A DNA stretch of 64,000 bases from Notospermus geniculatus (lineage: Eukaryota; Nemertea; Pilidiophora; Heteronemertea; Lineidae): positions 58,547 through 122,546 of the forward strand of contig NMRB01000862.1 of NCBI GenBank assembly GCA_002633025.1, written 5' to 3'. Position numbers and translations under genes: made by a program. Within the stretch, counting starts at the first letter, position 1. Every line of letters starts with the position of its first letter. Below the pieces are notes generated by a model. The model searched no databases, was not told the DNA's origin, and was given only the letters and a program-made list of their open reading frames with translations. Below are positions 48,141-60,475 of the stretch, piece after piece.

Positions 48141-49500
48141 CCTACTGTGTTGTTGTTTTTTTGAAAATAAAGCATTTGATACATGTAGGCCTACCTGTAT
48201 CGACGAAAATACGATGGACGTCAGTGAAACAATTTCACCAAGCTACGTCTACACGATAGACTAANAGTATTATGCTGAATGGGTGGAATCGCTACTCCAA
48301 TCACAACCCCACACTAGAATGAATAGTTGGTTATAAGGCCTAGGGTGAAACTGACCCCTGTCTGATCCAATTCTGTTTGTGGCCTCATACAGGGTGGAAA
48401 TGGATTTTAGGCTTCAATTAATCACTTGCGTTTCAATCCAGGCCTGCCTAGGCCATGAGCCGCCGATTCCAGCCATTCAGCATAACACTTGTTATGTTTT
48501 ATTCACTCCCATTTCGAATGTGGGTGTGCTTATGAACATAATGAACCGGTGGTTTAAACTCGAGTTTACTGTATAGAATTTGAGGGCCGTATTCAAAAAG
48601 GGTGGTCAATGCGCGAATAGGTATCTTTCACGGAACGCTACGTAAGCTAAGGTTATTTCTTATACGGTGACGTATTCTCCAATAACAGGATCTTTGTAAA
48701 TAGTGCCGTACAGTGCCCATGACATGTATGGATATAGCTGCTCCGTTGGAGAATGTTTTGCGTAGTCTATGTTCTCAATGAACGTAGTCAGATGTTAACC
48801 CTGATTGGCCATTGCCCTATTGAAACTCCTCCTCCCTGAACTGACTGACCCGACCAGCCAGACACCGCTGACCTCCGCCGCTTGGTATTGCCGCGATGTC
48901 CAATGTCCATATTTGGACACCAGCTGTGGCAAAAAAGCCAGCGAATTCAGTTATTAATTTTGAAGTACATTTGCGCGCGTATATATTGTGTATAACCATA
49001 AAAATGTAGTGAAAATTGCTGAGCGACAACGACGTCCGCGACAGGCAATGAGCCAGGAAGAGAAAGATTTGATCACCAATGCTTGGAATGTTCACCGCAA
49101 CAGTTTTCTAAGTTTTGGCGCATGTTCGTCGCCATCTGACACCAGGGTATAGTTTTGTAGGACGACATAACCGATTCGGCTCTAAGCCGCCCTAAACCTA
49201 AACCAACACTGGTTCCGATTCCTCTGGATTTCAATCACCGATTGGCGAAGCGGCAAACTATGTGCGCAGCCATGATGAATTGTAAGAGGTGCTGGCGTCA
49301 CTCTGACAACCAACCACCTAGCGGAACGACAAGAAACTAGGAATTCGGGCCACTACCATGGTGGGCGTGGAAATAATGAGTACCGTTACTCCCGATTATG
49401 CCATTTACGATTATGTTATGCTTTATCCAGTAAGCCGTTCGTGTCGCGTGTCATCCGATGTAAACTCGGCATTATGGCGTCATTATCGGCGCCATCTGAG
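48141..49500. other. Spacer, one weak globin-like open frame
   Basis: 49048-49152 encodes a short frame starting MSQEEKDLITNAW, which resembles helix A of globins, but no further exon is visible. Nothing else recognised. One N at 48265. Confidence 0.3.
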
Positions 49501-50021
49501 GGGTATTCGAAAAACATGGACTATGGATCAATGGACTCTGGATTACTGGACTGTGGAAACCATGGACTGACCAGTCATAAACACCTCACACTGACATACG
49601 CCGCCTGCCTGTGTAGTGTGTCGAAGACGTCATCGCGAATAACACACCAGTGCATGCATAATAGGCCACTTAACAACTGGATTTTCATAACTGGTTGAGA
49701 AAAATAATGTCTTTAATTTGCTCGGGAAGAGACGGCGAAAAGCCTAGCTAGGCTACTCTTTTGACCCGCTCGCCCGGAATGTGATCTGGTGATACCATCA
49801 CTTCATTTATTAGCTAAATGAACATTCGATGTGACCCGACAGCACACGGTGATGACAGCTTCTCAATTTCTCAAGACTCGGCTCCTAATTTCCTGTCGGA
49901 GAGAAGGTTTCCATTCCTGGCGGCGTATGTCAATGAGGTATTTTTGACTGGTCAGTCCATGGTTTCCTCAGTCCAGTAATCCAAAGTCCATTGATCCATA
50001 GTCCATGTTTTTCGAATACCC
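49501..50021. mobile_element. Foldback with GGACTATGGATC-type arms
   Basis: 49501-49578 (GGGTATTCGAAAAACATGGA, then GGACTCTGGATTACTGGACT) is inverted at 49945-50021. The arms are built of GGACTNTGGA words. The interior of about 365 bp is non-coding. Confidence 0.8.
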
Positions 50022-50035
50022 CCATTTGAGATATG

Positions 50036-50153
50036 GGGTCATGTGAATAAAGACTAGTAAAAGATTTTACTTGAATTTTGCAATACAAATGCACTAGGGA
50101 ATGATGTACAAATCTGAAGTAAAATCATTTGCTAGTCTTTATTCATATGACCC
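50036..50153. mobile_element. 118-bp hairpin MITE, copy 1
   Basis: GGGTCATGTGAATAAAGACT and its complement are the ends, with inner AAATCTGAAGTAAAATCATT. A second copy lies at 52388-52505. It abuts the preceding foldback. Confidence 0.75.
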
Positions 50154-51140
50154 ATTGTGAAAGGAACATATGCTGTATTCCCTGCAATAAGTGGCCGCGG
50201 CGGGAAACCGAATTCACGCGAGATCATTGATTATACATGTTGGGTTTGAATACGAAATGTAGAAACCACGGATAAATGAAAACATAACGTCTGACGGCAA
50301 TGGCTATTGTCGGATTTCTAGGCCTTGTTCTTTCGGGGCGGAGTAAAACATGGCGTATGGCGAATGGCGTGTGGCGAATGGGGAATGGCGAGGTAGCCAA
50401 ATAGAAAGCTAGTTTTTTTACCATTTGTTGACCATCTGTCAAAAAGTATTATTTTTTATTATTCTAACCCGTTGATACTTTGATTTGAGCAATCTTGTAA
50501 GAGAGAGTGTACAATAAGCTTGCATGTTAATGCATGAATAAACCTCCTAAACCTCGAGAAGTTTTTCCCGTACGATTATATTCCTGGCAATTACAGACAT
50601 ATTTAAACCACCACTTTCTTTTGGTGAGGCGTTTAAAAAGGTATGGCAATCAATAAATTTTAGGACCACAAATATATTCTGTACCATCATGCTGCGTTTG
50701 GATATTTGATTTTAACCTCAATCGTTAATATATCAATTTCCATCATCATATGTGCCGTGGTGTACGAGCATATCATCACACATGTGATTGTATCATCATC
50801 CTGAGAATATCAGGCGTTCTTACTGTTCGCTCCCTTCGTCACCGCAGACAAACCCCTGAGGAAATCCGCCTGATTTGCTGGGGTACTTGGCGCACGAGAA
50901 AATGCGCCCAATCAGCGAACGCCATTCTGAGTCACCTTAAGATGACATGCATTACACGTAGATTGTCTCGTAGTGTCACGCACAACACAGTGCTGAAGTA
51001 CCTCAGCTTCCCCACCTCACCCTAACTAGAGATCAGTTACACGTATACATGTATAACGGCCCTTGTAATATTCACAGCCAAGCAGCTGACATTGTAACGC
51101 TGACCCAGGCCGACAATTAACCTATTTACACCCCTGGATT
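50154..51140. other. Spacer
   Basis: 50348-50392 has a small GGCGAATGGC-type repeat. An open frame at 50750-51025 has no recognisable motif. Confidence 0.4.
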
Positions 51141-51144
51141 CAAT

Positions 51145-51727
51145 CTATAGATAAACGTCATTGATTGCGGACCATCTCGGGTGAAAACTGACAACACCAA
51201 AGGACACCTCTATTTCGAAACTTATTTATAAAGAAACAGCTTTTATTTTTCATGTATCTGGGAGAAGATATTCCCTATTTTACTAATGTACAGAAATTCT
51301 AGAGAAAATCTGCTTTCGAGTCAGTAAAATATATGAGTTTTGCCACATGAAACAACTCCCCACGTGTAAAATTCGGCCGTGCCTTTCCACAGCGAGTGAC
51401 GTCATGACGTCACGTCACAAAGTGAGCGTAGTGTCGGCCTGTACATCCGTGCCTGCCAATGCAACGTCATGGGGTGACGTCATGATGATTCCACGTTTTT
51501 ATGTAAACGTAGAAGTGCGAATTTTTCGTTTCCACGGCGGTCACGCAAAGACACAGCCAGGTATAGATAAATACTGACATCCACTTTGATCTAGAAGCGC
51601 TGGGTAACACACTGATGTGCTTTGTTAAGGCATCCCGCCAGAAATAAATTCAGGGAGGCCCGTTAAAAAGAGGTTACCCTGGTCAAATCATGTAAACATG
51701 GTCCGCAATCAACGCCATCGATCTATA
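51145..51727. mobile_element. Inverted-repeat element with TTGATTGCGGACCAT ends
   Basis: 51145-51175 is inverted at 51697-51727. The interior contains TGACGTCATGACGTCACGTC (51398 onward) and another TGACGTCATGA, but no coding signal. Confidence 0.6.
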
Positions 51728-51835
51728 AGTTGAGTTCAGCCTACCCTACATTCATCGCACAGAATGTATATCATTCTCAAGCCACACGTCGCCAAACAGA
51801 TACGCCGAGGGAGTAATTTCATGTTGACCTGGCGG

Positions 51836-52083
51836 TCAGCTTTGTTCAAACCTGCGTAGTTCATGTGTATCAATCAGCGGCCAACTTGGGATGAGATGGT
51901 GGGGATGAACATTTGCTGGAATGGCTTTGATACTCCGCGGATTCCAGCGGATGTCGGCAGGGGTTTGTGTGAGCGGATGAAGAGGAGCGAGGTAAAAACC
52001 CCTGCTGTGGGAGGATGAGAACGACTCCGAGACCAACTCGGAGTGGGAGTGGGAGTCGTGACGCTGCGCATCCTCTCTATTAG
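51836..52083. repeat. Fragment shared with 61631-62153
   Basis: 52018-52083 (GACTCCGAGACCAACTCGGA, GACGCTGCGCATCCTCTCTA) is nearly identical to 62090-62153, which is one end of an inverted-repeat element. The other end is not seen here. Confidence 0.55.
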
Positions 52084-52686
52084 CCCCTTTTCCACTTACG
52101 GCCTGCTTGGCCCGCTTGAAGCGTGCCGTGCTCGACCCGGATCTGGGTCCGTGCCGAGCACGGTTTGGATACCGTTTCCACTGGCACTTGTGGATCGGGG
52201 CCAGAGCACGGCGAGTCAACTCTTCTCTCTGTTGAAGATAGCAATTTTCAATGTGGCGACGCCCATGAAATTGTCGGATTTGATAAAACTTGTCATTTAT
52301 TTCCGAAAGATTAAACGTACCGGTAAACTGGGTCGGAGACGTCCCAGATCGACGTGATTTGTAGATAACAAAAGAAACACAGACAATTGGTCTTATGAGT
52401 AAAGAATAGTAAATGCTTTTACTTGAATTCTCCAATATAAATGCACTAGGCAATGCCGTACAAATCTGAAGTAAAAGCATTTGCTAGTATTTATTCATAT
52501 GACCCATTATAAACAATCGTGCCGTGCTCGACCCGGGTCGAGCCCACCTCCCCTCAAGGGGCCCGGCCCTCTTCGATTTAGCACGGTGCCGAGCACGCTG
52601 GACCCATTTCCACTTACGACTTTTCTGCCGTGCCGTGCTCGACCCGGGTCGAGCACGGATAAAATGTGCTAGTGGAAAAGGGGTTA
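52083..52686. mobile_element. GTGCTCGACCCGGGTCGAGC hairpin element
   Basis: Ends AGCCCCTTTTCCACTT and AGTGGAAAAGGGG. Several CCGTGCTCGACCCGG palindromes occur inside. A related short copy is at 61276-61361. It is split by hairpin MITE copy 2 (52388-52505). Confidence 0.65.
52388..52505. mobile_element. 118-bp hairpin MITE, copy 2
   Basis: Same as 50036-50153, with a more decayed left end. Shared words are ATGCACTAGG and GTACAAATCTGAAGTAAAA. Confidence 0.7.
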
Positions 52687-52730
52687 TTAGTGAGGTTCCG
52701 CAACGTCTCCGAATTCCGAATTCCGAATAA

Positions 52731-52806
52731 CAACTGTCTCGAGACAACTTTGCCTCGGGTTATCTTAACCCCCCTACCCTACCGAGACAAAGTTGTCTCG
52801 AGACAA
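52731..52806. repeat. Small palindrome around TTGTCTCGAGACAA
   Basis: AACTGTCTCGAGACAACTTT at about 52732 is mirrored at 52784-52806. Confidence 0.6.
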
Positions 52807-52854
52807 CTAATAGCTCGAGACAAGGCCCCGTGTACACGGTTAACTGCCCTTATG

Positions 52855-54050
52855 AAAAATTATGTAAGAAACGTAAGAACAACTTAGGAATAATGTAAGA
52901 AATGTGTAAGAACTGCCTTTTAGATGTAGGAAATACGTAAGAATGTGAATTTGAACGTAAGAAAGGTGTAGGGATTCAATAGCCAGCAAAGTCCTCATGT
53001 AAGAATGGTAAGAATAATGCAGGAAGGATGTAAGAAAAACGAAAGAAATGTGTAGGAAAAGAAACTTAGAAAAATACAGATTGAATAAGATGACAACATG
53101 TAAGAAAGGTGTAAGAATACGAATGTAAGAACAATGTATGAAGGTACTATGAATGTAAAAACAATGTAAGAATGGCAAAGTAAGAAATATGAAAGAATGA
53201 CATTCTTACATTATTCTTACATTTATAGTACATTCATACATTGTTCTTACATTCGTATTCTTACACCTTTCTTCCATGTTGTCATCCACTTACATTATTC
53301 CTACTTTGTCATTCTTTGATTTTTCTTACTTCGTCATTCTTACATTATTCTTACACTTATAATACCTTCATACATTATTCTTACGTTCTTAGTCTTGCAC
53401 GTTTCTTACATTTTGTCAGCATTTACATTTTTCCTACTTTGTCATTCTTTCATATTTCTTACTTTGTCATTCTTACATTGTTCTTACATTTGTAGTATCT
53501 TCATACATTATTCTTACATACATATTCTTACACCTTTCTTACATTTAGTGCTCCACTTACATTACTCCTTTGTACTTCATTCATATTTCTTACTTTGCCA
53601 AAGTAGGAATAATGTAAGTGGCTGACAAAATGTAAGAAACGTGCAAGACTAAGAAAGTAAGAATAATATATGAAGTTTTATAAATGTAAGAAAAATGACA
53701 AAGTAAGAAATATGAAAGAATGACAAAGAAGGAATAATGTAAGTCGTTGATAAAATGCAAGAAACATGTAAGAATAAGAACGAAAGATTAATATATGAAG
53801 TGAAGGTGCTATAAATGTAAGAATAATGTAATGACAAAGTCAGAAGTATGAAAGAATGATAATGTAGGAATAATGTAAGTGGCTGATAAGAATAATGCAA
53901 GAATGAATGAGTAAGAAATACATAAGAATGTAAGAAATGTAAAAGAATAAGAATGTAAGAATGATGTATGAAGTGTATGAAGGGTAAATGAAAGAAAAAT
54001 GTAAGAATGACAAAGTATAAGATATGTAAGAATGGTAAGATTTTAAAATA
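52855..54050. repeat. TAAGAAT-type array with two orientation switches
   Basis: GTAAGAA words run forward at 52855-53190, reverse (TTCTTAC) at 53190-53600 and forward again at 53600-54050. A higher-order unit of about 125-135 bp is visible (GTAGGAATAATGTAAGTGG near 53603, 53727 and 53863). Long open frames here are products of the repeat. The right edge lies inside a LINE gene. Confidence 0.8.
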
Positions 54051-55630
54051 AGGCTCAATGGTATGACTTTCTTTAATTATTCTATAAAAAGAGCACCTTG
54101 GGTCAGTTTCTAGTTCAGCCCACCATGTCTGTGCATATTGATCAACTTGCCCTTGCATTACAGTCAATTTCAACTGTCGTGGATTAAGAAGGCTGGGGTT
54201 ATACCAAAAACCTCCTACACTGTTAGAAATAACAGAAGATTTTACAGAAAATCTGTGCAGCAGAGTCCCCAGGACGGTTCTGTAAAATTACAGACCTGAT
54301 CTGTAAAATTATAAACTTAAATAAATGTCAACAGATATTTGACTGGAGGCTGGCCAAATTATATTTTCATACTGCCCTCAGAAAGCATCATTATTCGATG
54401 TCCAATGGAGTCCAACCAATACAGGAAAACATAAATCATACCATAAAAAAATTATGTAAATTTACAGAAAGTGCTGGGGACTCTGCTGCAGGGAATTTCT
54501 GTAAAATTACTGCAGAATTACTACTGTAAATTTAATAATTTCTAACAGTGTAACCCACACTCATTTAGAATATTCTTAATTTCTTTACCCCAACCATACC
54601 TCAAATAACCATTATCAATGTGCTGGTGTACAATATTACAGAAAACATTTGACCATTTGTCCAATGTAGAATTTGAAAGCCGCGCCCAGAAAGCAATCAT
54701 TCTTGCCCTGATCTCAAGTTTAAGGGGGTGCCAACCTACTTCTCCGTAGACAATAATGGAGGGTGTTCTGAGAGGCAAACGTAGGAGGTACTTAAGAAAT
54801 TTCAATTGGACTCTTTCAAGGATATCTGTGTTACCGGCACCCCATACCTCACACCCGTAGAGTAAAACAGGCAATACTACTTTATCAAAGAGATCAATGG
54901 CTAAATCAATTGACAAATTCAAACTTTTACATGTTCTCAATACCCCATACATGGCTTTCAGACCCTTCTGATAAGAACGGTTAATAGCATTATGAAAACT
55001 ACCATTATACGTAAAGACAACACCTAAATACAAGTATTGATCAACTATTTCAATAATTTCATCACCGTAATTGAATACCGGAGTATTTCTTCTTAATTTG
55101 CCCCTTGAGAAAATCACGATCTTGGTCTTTGAGGTGTTAACCCGTAGTTGCCAAATTTCACAATACTCCGCCAGTAAATTTAAACCTAGTTGTAAACGTT
55201 CCGGAGTGTCAGCAAGTAAAATCATATCATCCACATAGAGAAGTACCGCCAGCTTCAAGTACAACTCTAGGCGCGTAAGGTATTCACAGTGACAATTCAA
55301 TTGTAAATCAGCTGGCCCGTAGAAGTTATTCTCGTTCAAAAAAGATTCAAAATCGTTCAGGAACAAAGCAAACAATAAGGGAGACATGTTCTCGCCCTGT
55401 CTCACCCCAACACAACAAGGAAAATATTCAGATATTCTATTTCCGACCTGTACACAAGATTTTGCCTCTTTGTACATGTGCTGAATAACACGTAAGATTT
55501 TACCATTTATTCCAGTTCTCAGTAATTTCTGCCACAAGCCCACCCTCACAATAGAATCAAACGCTTGTTTGAAGTCTACAAAAGCAACATACAGTCGCTT
55601 TCCATCTGCACGACGCTGGCGAAGTTAGGA
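54051..55630 (-). pseudogene. Non-LTR retrotransposon reverse transcriptase, interrupted
   Basis: Minus strand, from DFKQAFDSI (near 55590) through GVRQGENMSPLLFALFLNDF, VLLYVDDMILLADT (catalytic YVDD), VNTSKTKIVIFSRGK and VLLYGCEVWG, to a C-terminal segment that continues beyond a MITE at 54218-54550 as LNPRQLKLTVMQGQVDQYAQ and then SFYRIIKES. It starts after an in-frame TAA near 55625, so it is 5'-truncated, and it ends at the TAAGAAT array. It copied its own RNA into the genome; endonuclease and 5' parts are absent. Confidence 0.85.
54218..54550. mobile_element. TA-flanked MITE inside the LINE gene
   Basis: Ends CACTGTTAGAAAT and ATTTCTAACAGTG, with TA at 54216-54217 and 54551-54552. Arms are about 60-70 bp with TTTACAGAAA words. 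Removing it with one TA puts the LINE frame back in register. Confidence 0.85.
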
Positions 55631-56329
55631 TCCGCTACTCTGACATCAGCAGGTAATGCAAAATCTCCGATCCAGTTTCAAGCAATAATATTATTTGTAG
55701 AAACATGAATCCTTTTTATTTCTTATGCACTCATCCATCAAATGTACACATGAAAGTTTTCAATAGGATTCCGGACCCAGCATACTGAAGGTCGGAAACA
55801 AAAATGTCCGCAGCGCGACCCGCGGAATCAGCTAAAAGTGCCCTTCTTTTGCCCCAAGTGCCCCAAAGCCAGCTTGATCCGCCCTGCCCCCTCTTGGTCT
55901 CTAGCTAGGTGTCTGAAATATGCTGAATTCATATGACAGTGAAATGTCCAGCTGTAAAATTCGAATTGGTAGTAAAGTATTGGTAGTAAATTCGTAGCTC
56001 TAGGCCTACATATTATTTTATGCTTGGCGTGAAGAAGCTTGTATTGTGCTTAACAATGATCTGATGTGGGAAAAGATGACCAATGATTTCGTTTGTAGCG
56101 TTAAGTTATTGGCCAACAATCTAATTGCCTGCTAGAATGCATGACCTAGTCGTTGCGGTAGGTGCTGTACTCGGAGGTGCAATAATTCTAGAAGGTTTGG
56201 TACTTTGCAATAACCTCTTATTATCCCTCATAAAACATAAAACTGTTTGGGTTCGGAGATTGTTTGGACTACTCGCAGGGTACTGATGGATGCCTTGTTT
56301 AACACAGGCCATTGAACCATCTTTTTTTG
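55631..56329. repeat. Spacer and deleted copy of the 39-40 kb repeat
   Basis: 55915-56240 matches 39005-40060 in scattered blocks (see there). The rest is unremarkable. Confidence 0.45.
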
Positions 56330-56435
56330 ATGATGGGGATTTGGCGTAGTGGTTAAAGCTGACGTGAACGAACGAAAAGCTCCCATGCGACGAGCAAGAG
56401 AATTACAAACGCCCTGCAAACACCTCAAACGAAGG
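56330..56435 (+). repeat. A-box-only tRNA-like fragment
   Basis: GATTTGGCGTAGTGGTTAAAG fits an A box, but no B box follows at the right distance. Confidence 0.3.
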
Positions 56436-56550
56436 CTCAGAACATGATAGGCCCCACAAGGCCAGGAGGGCGCCACCTTATTTGTCTCCGAGCTGTCAAG
56501 GTGTCAACATCCTCTGGGGAGCTCCTGCTGCACACTTTTTTTGAAAGAAA

Positions 56551-56640
56551 AAAGTTTGACCCATCAGGGAATCGAACCCGCGCCTTTAGTGTTATCTCTG
56601 TTCCACCGTGTTCCCCATTCGGCCAACGAACTTGTTGGAA
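56551..56640 (-). repeat. tRNA-like SINE head (Leu/Ser-like)
   Basis: The minus strand reads GTTGGCCGAATGGGGAACAC (A box TGGCCGAATGG) and GCGGGTTCGATTCCCTGATG (perfect B box), ending in a T-rich tract TTTTTTCTTTC. An active tRNA gene cannot be excluded, but pairing of the anticodon arm is poor. Confidence 0.5.
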
Positions 56641-56728
56641 CACTTCGCATATTTTCTTTTATTCGTAGTATCATTACGCAAGTCGAAGGTCTACGTCTAT
56701 GACAAACACAAATCATGTCTCTGTCAGC

Positions 56729-56830
56729 TGGCTCGTTGGCCGAGTGGATAGAGCGGTGGATTACAAGAACCAGATTTTGGTTCTACGTCATCAGCATGAT
56801 CAGATCACGGATTGGTGGTTCCCGTATCAC
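56729..56830 (+). repeat. tRNA-like SINE head
   Basis: CTCGTTGGCCGAGTGGATAG (A box), with a weak GGTGGTTCCCG B-box remnant. Same Leu/Ser-like type as 56551-56640, in the opposite direction. Confidence 0.4.
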
Positions 56831-56995
56831 GTGGCCTCAAACTGTAAAGATGGCGATGCTGTGCATTCGCCGATTCGGCTTTTCAAGAGGAATATTTTTC
56901 GTGATTTTGATAACAAATGGCGGTTTTCTTAATGTTTGTCTGGCTAAGAGTGAACAGAGAGCGTGATTGCGAGTGTAGCTGGTTGAAACAGCAAG

Positions 56996-59900
56996 TAAAA
57001 TATGGAATGCCAAAAGGGAAATAATTGCAGAACTATGAAAATACATGCCAGAATATAAAAGTATCATGCACAAGTCAAAAACATTTGTCATGATGTATTA
57101 ATTATCTCTTCAGTAATTAAAAGTATCACGCAGAAATGAAAAAAATCACCAAAATTAAAAAAATTCATGCAGGATTTTAAAAAAACTAATCAGAAATTTC
57201 TAATCATAGTAAGCTTTTATAAAGCAACGCCAACATTTAACAAAATATCATCAGAAAATGTAAATCATCATGCATCATTTCAAAAAGTAATCAGAAAATT
57301 GAAATCCTGTCAGAAATTTTAAATGACATGCAGCATTTTAAAAAAAACGTCAGGACTGTTTGAAAAGTGCGTCAGGAATTTGGAAAAAAACTCGTCAGGA
57401 CCTTTTTAAAAGTACGTCAGGAACTTTCAGAATGGCAGGACTGATTAAATAAACTCGTCAGGACTTTTTTAAAAGTACGTCAGGAACTTTCAGAAACATG
57501 TCAGGACTGAAAAAAAAAACTCGTCAGGACTTTAAAAAGTACATCAGGAACTTTCAGAAATATGGCAGGACTGATTAAATAAACTCGTCAGGGCCTTTTT
57601 AAAAGTGCGTCAGGAACTTTCAGAAACATGTCAGGAGCACGTGACCTATCGGAAGCGCGTGACCAACATGAATCGATGACGTCAGAACATCCGTAAGTCT
57701 AGCACATGGCCGGCAGCGAATTTTTTCCCCAGGATAGTTGGTATACAGTGTGTATTTAATCAACCAATCAGGTGGCAGTATGACGTATACCGTTTACATC
57801 ATGAGCCTATTTTTAGATACCCACGTGGTATGCATAATGATGTCATCTTCTTACCCATGGGAAGGGGGTTCTAGTCAAAGGGTTATTAGGTCCCTTTAGT
57901 TCGAATTGTAAATATTACGGTTTGTTTATTTACATGGTTGATTATAATAGTTATTTTTTCCGCGGACAGGTGGCAGCACCGTGTTTACTAAAACGTTAAT
58001 GTCCTCAATTTTTATATCTGTCTTGATAAATATTCCTGTAACTGAAATATTTATGATTTTATGCTCAAAAACAAACAAAAAGTTGTGGAAGGCGAGATTT
58101 ATTTCGATTTTATCCGATTTGTTAGTACCATAAGTTGACAATAGGTGGCACACCGTAATGTTTACAATTCGAACTAGAGCGCCTTTAAACGGGGCTTTAG
58201 GGATTGCTCCCTTAGGGATAGGTTGAAATGTAGGTCTTATCATAAAGGAATCAACCATAAAGGTTTAACTGCGAACGATGAGGGATACACTTCCTGTGTT
58301 GCCACCAGATGTCTCTCACTGCCTGAATTTTGGCTTTACGTAATAGGCACGAGCTTCAACTTGTTTTGTGGTGAAGAGGTACATGAACCTGCCAACCAAC
58401 ATGATGCTTTGAATTCCATTTCTGACGATAACTGAGCTATTTTCAGCACAATTAGTGTTCCATGTACAAATGTACGTCAGCCTATTCAAATGTACACCGA
58501 TGACCCTGAACACACATCGTTCGTGGGGTTCTCATTAATTCAGACCTTTTGTATCATAAGATCAACTAGTCGGAATTCAACAAAATTTGCGGTGAATGTG
58601 CAGAAGGGTCTTGCCTATCACATGGAAACGTCAGAATGCAAATCTGTTGGGTTTTAAAGGGATATTGTACACATTTATAAAATGTTAAATTTGTCAGTTG
58701 AACCTTTATGGTTGATTCCTTTATGGTCTTATTTAATAAATATAATATCAAAACATGCATAATGCTGACCCTAACCAAAACATTTTCTTTTCTGGCCCTG
58801 ACCCCACCCATAGCTCTACCTCCATCCCTAAACATAATCAACCCCCACGCGCGTTGAAAAAGCATTTACTCGTGAAGAAGTGTCCCTCTCACGTCCATAA
58901 CAGTAACTACAAAGTGTAGTGTAGATGTAGATCCCCCCAACAGGTCATCTTGACATTTCAAGGCCTACGGTTACTTCGCCCACCCTTCTCAGGGCAAGAT
59001 GCAACAGGTTGGGAAAAAATCTTCGCGGTCAGGGCTACTAGCGATTGAGGGTCGCGTAGGAAGCTTGGGGGGCAATGTCTTTCAACTTTAGAAACCTGTT
59101 AACGCACCCATCTAGCTAGTATGTTGGATGGATACGAGGTAGCACGACCTAGCGATCCGGATTGACTACACCAAGCACAGGGACTTGAGGCGTGCACGGC
59201 AGGGACGGCAGGGGTAGTGGGTGTTTCCGAGGTCCAAAAGCACCCCCACGGACAGTGCCCTGACCACCGGGGGGCACCCCCCAGAAATATGTATATAATA
59301 GGCCTAATAACTATATACATATTTCGGGGGGGGGGGGTGCCCCGGGGTCAGGACACTGTCCGTAGGGTGTTTTTGGACCTCGGAAACACCCACCACCCCT
59401 GCTGTGCACGCATCAGGTCCCTGTGACCCCATGGAGGTATAAGGTCACCCTCCCACTTGAGAAGGAACAGCCATTTAGTGACGTCACGAAGTACCTAAGC
59501 AGACCTTAGATTCCGATTTGGTCAGTTGCAATTCCCGGGAAGTTGGAAGATGGGGCTGACGTCATCGATTCATGTTGGTCACGCGCTTCTGATAGGTCAC
59601 GTGCTCCTGACATGTTTCTGAAATTTCCTGACGCACTTTTAAAACGTCCTGACGAGTTTATTTAATCAGTCCTGCCATATTTCTGAAAGTTCCTGATGTA
59701 CTTTTTAAAGTCCTGACGAGTTTTTTTTTCAGTCCTGCCATATTTCTGAAAGTTCCTGACGTGGTTTTAAAAAGGTCCTGACGAGTTTTTTCCGAATTCC
59801 TGACGCACTTTTCAAACAGTCCTGACGATTTTTTAAATGCTGCATGCCATTTAAAATTTCTGACGAGATTTTGAATGGTATGTTGCATGATGATTTACGT

Positions 59901-60168
59901 TTTCTGATGATATTTTGTTAAATGCTGGCGTTGCTTTCTAAAAGCTTACTATGAATAGAAATTTCTGATTAGTTTTTTTTTAAATCCTGCATGATAATTT
60001 TTATTTTTGGTGTGATTTTTTTCATCTCTGCGTGATAGTTTTTAATTACTGAAGAGGCAATTAATACATCATGAAAAATGTTTTTGACTTGTGCATGATA
60101 CTTTTATATTCTGGCATGTATTTTCATAGTTCTGCAATTATTTCCCTTTTGGCATTCCATAGTAAAAT
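56996..60168. mobile_element. Large foldback with GTCAGGA-array arms
   Basis: The left arm 56996-57690 and right arm 59540-60168 are inverted copies: TATGGAATGCCAAAAGGGAA end, then words such as CATGATGTATTAATT, then four to five ~62-72-bp units with ACTCGTCAGGAC and GTCAGGAACTTTCAGAAA. The interior holds a second hairpin with AGTTCGAATTGTAAATATT / AATGTTTACAATTCGAACT (57895-58190), a pair CAACCATAAAGG / CCTTTATGGTTG (58245-58712) and a long palindrome at 59207-59402. No transposase. Confidence 0.8.
59207..59402. mobile_element. Long near-perfect palindrome inside the foldback
   Basis: About 90-bp arms (GTGTTTCCGAGGTCCAAAAG, GGACAGTGCCCTGACC, AATATGTATATA) around a central AATAGGCCTAATAA. 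G-run length differs between arms. Confidence 0.75.
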
Positions 60169-60475
60169 GCCTGAAAGCAGCGTTGTCAAGTGATACGATT
60201 GCCGTGCACTAAATGTATTCAAAACACGACCTGGAGATGGACGGACCAATCAAAATAGACCCCCCGCGATAGGCTTCATCTGACTCTTGTTGCGGCCGTC
60301 AGTTCTGCAAATGAGCAACAGGAGGCAGTGTTCGGACTACAAAGTAACTCACTCACGATATTCACGTCAGTACAAATCACCGACAATAGGTGGCAGCACC
60401 GCAGGCGTCGCGTGGATAGAGAACCAGTGAGTGAGTGTTTACAACTTGGACGTCCAGCTCCTTTAAGGCGTGCTG

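Noticed and set aside
51398-51500. TGACGTCA clusters as cAMP-response promoter
   Set aside because: Such words also lie at 7.0, 17.7 and 47.4 kb in repeats without transcription signals. Base composition of the repeats explains them.
53241-54058. Several open frames rich in FLHYSY
   Set aside because: Products of the TAAGAAT array read in different frames.
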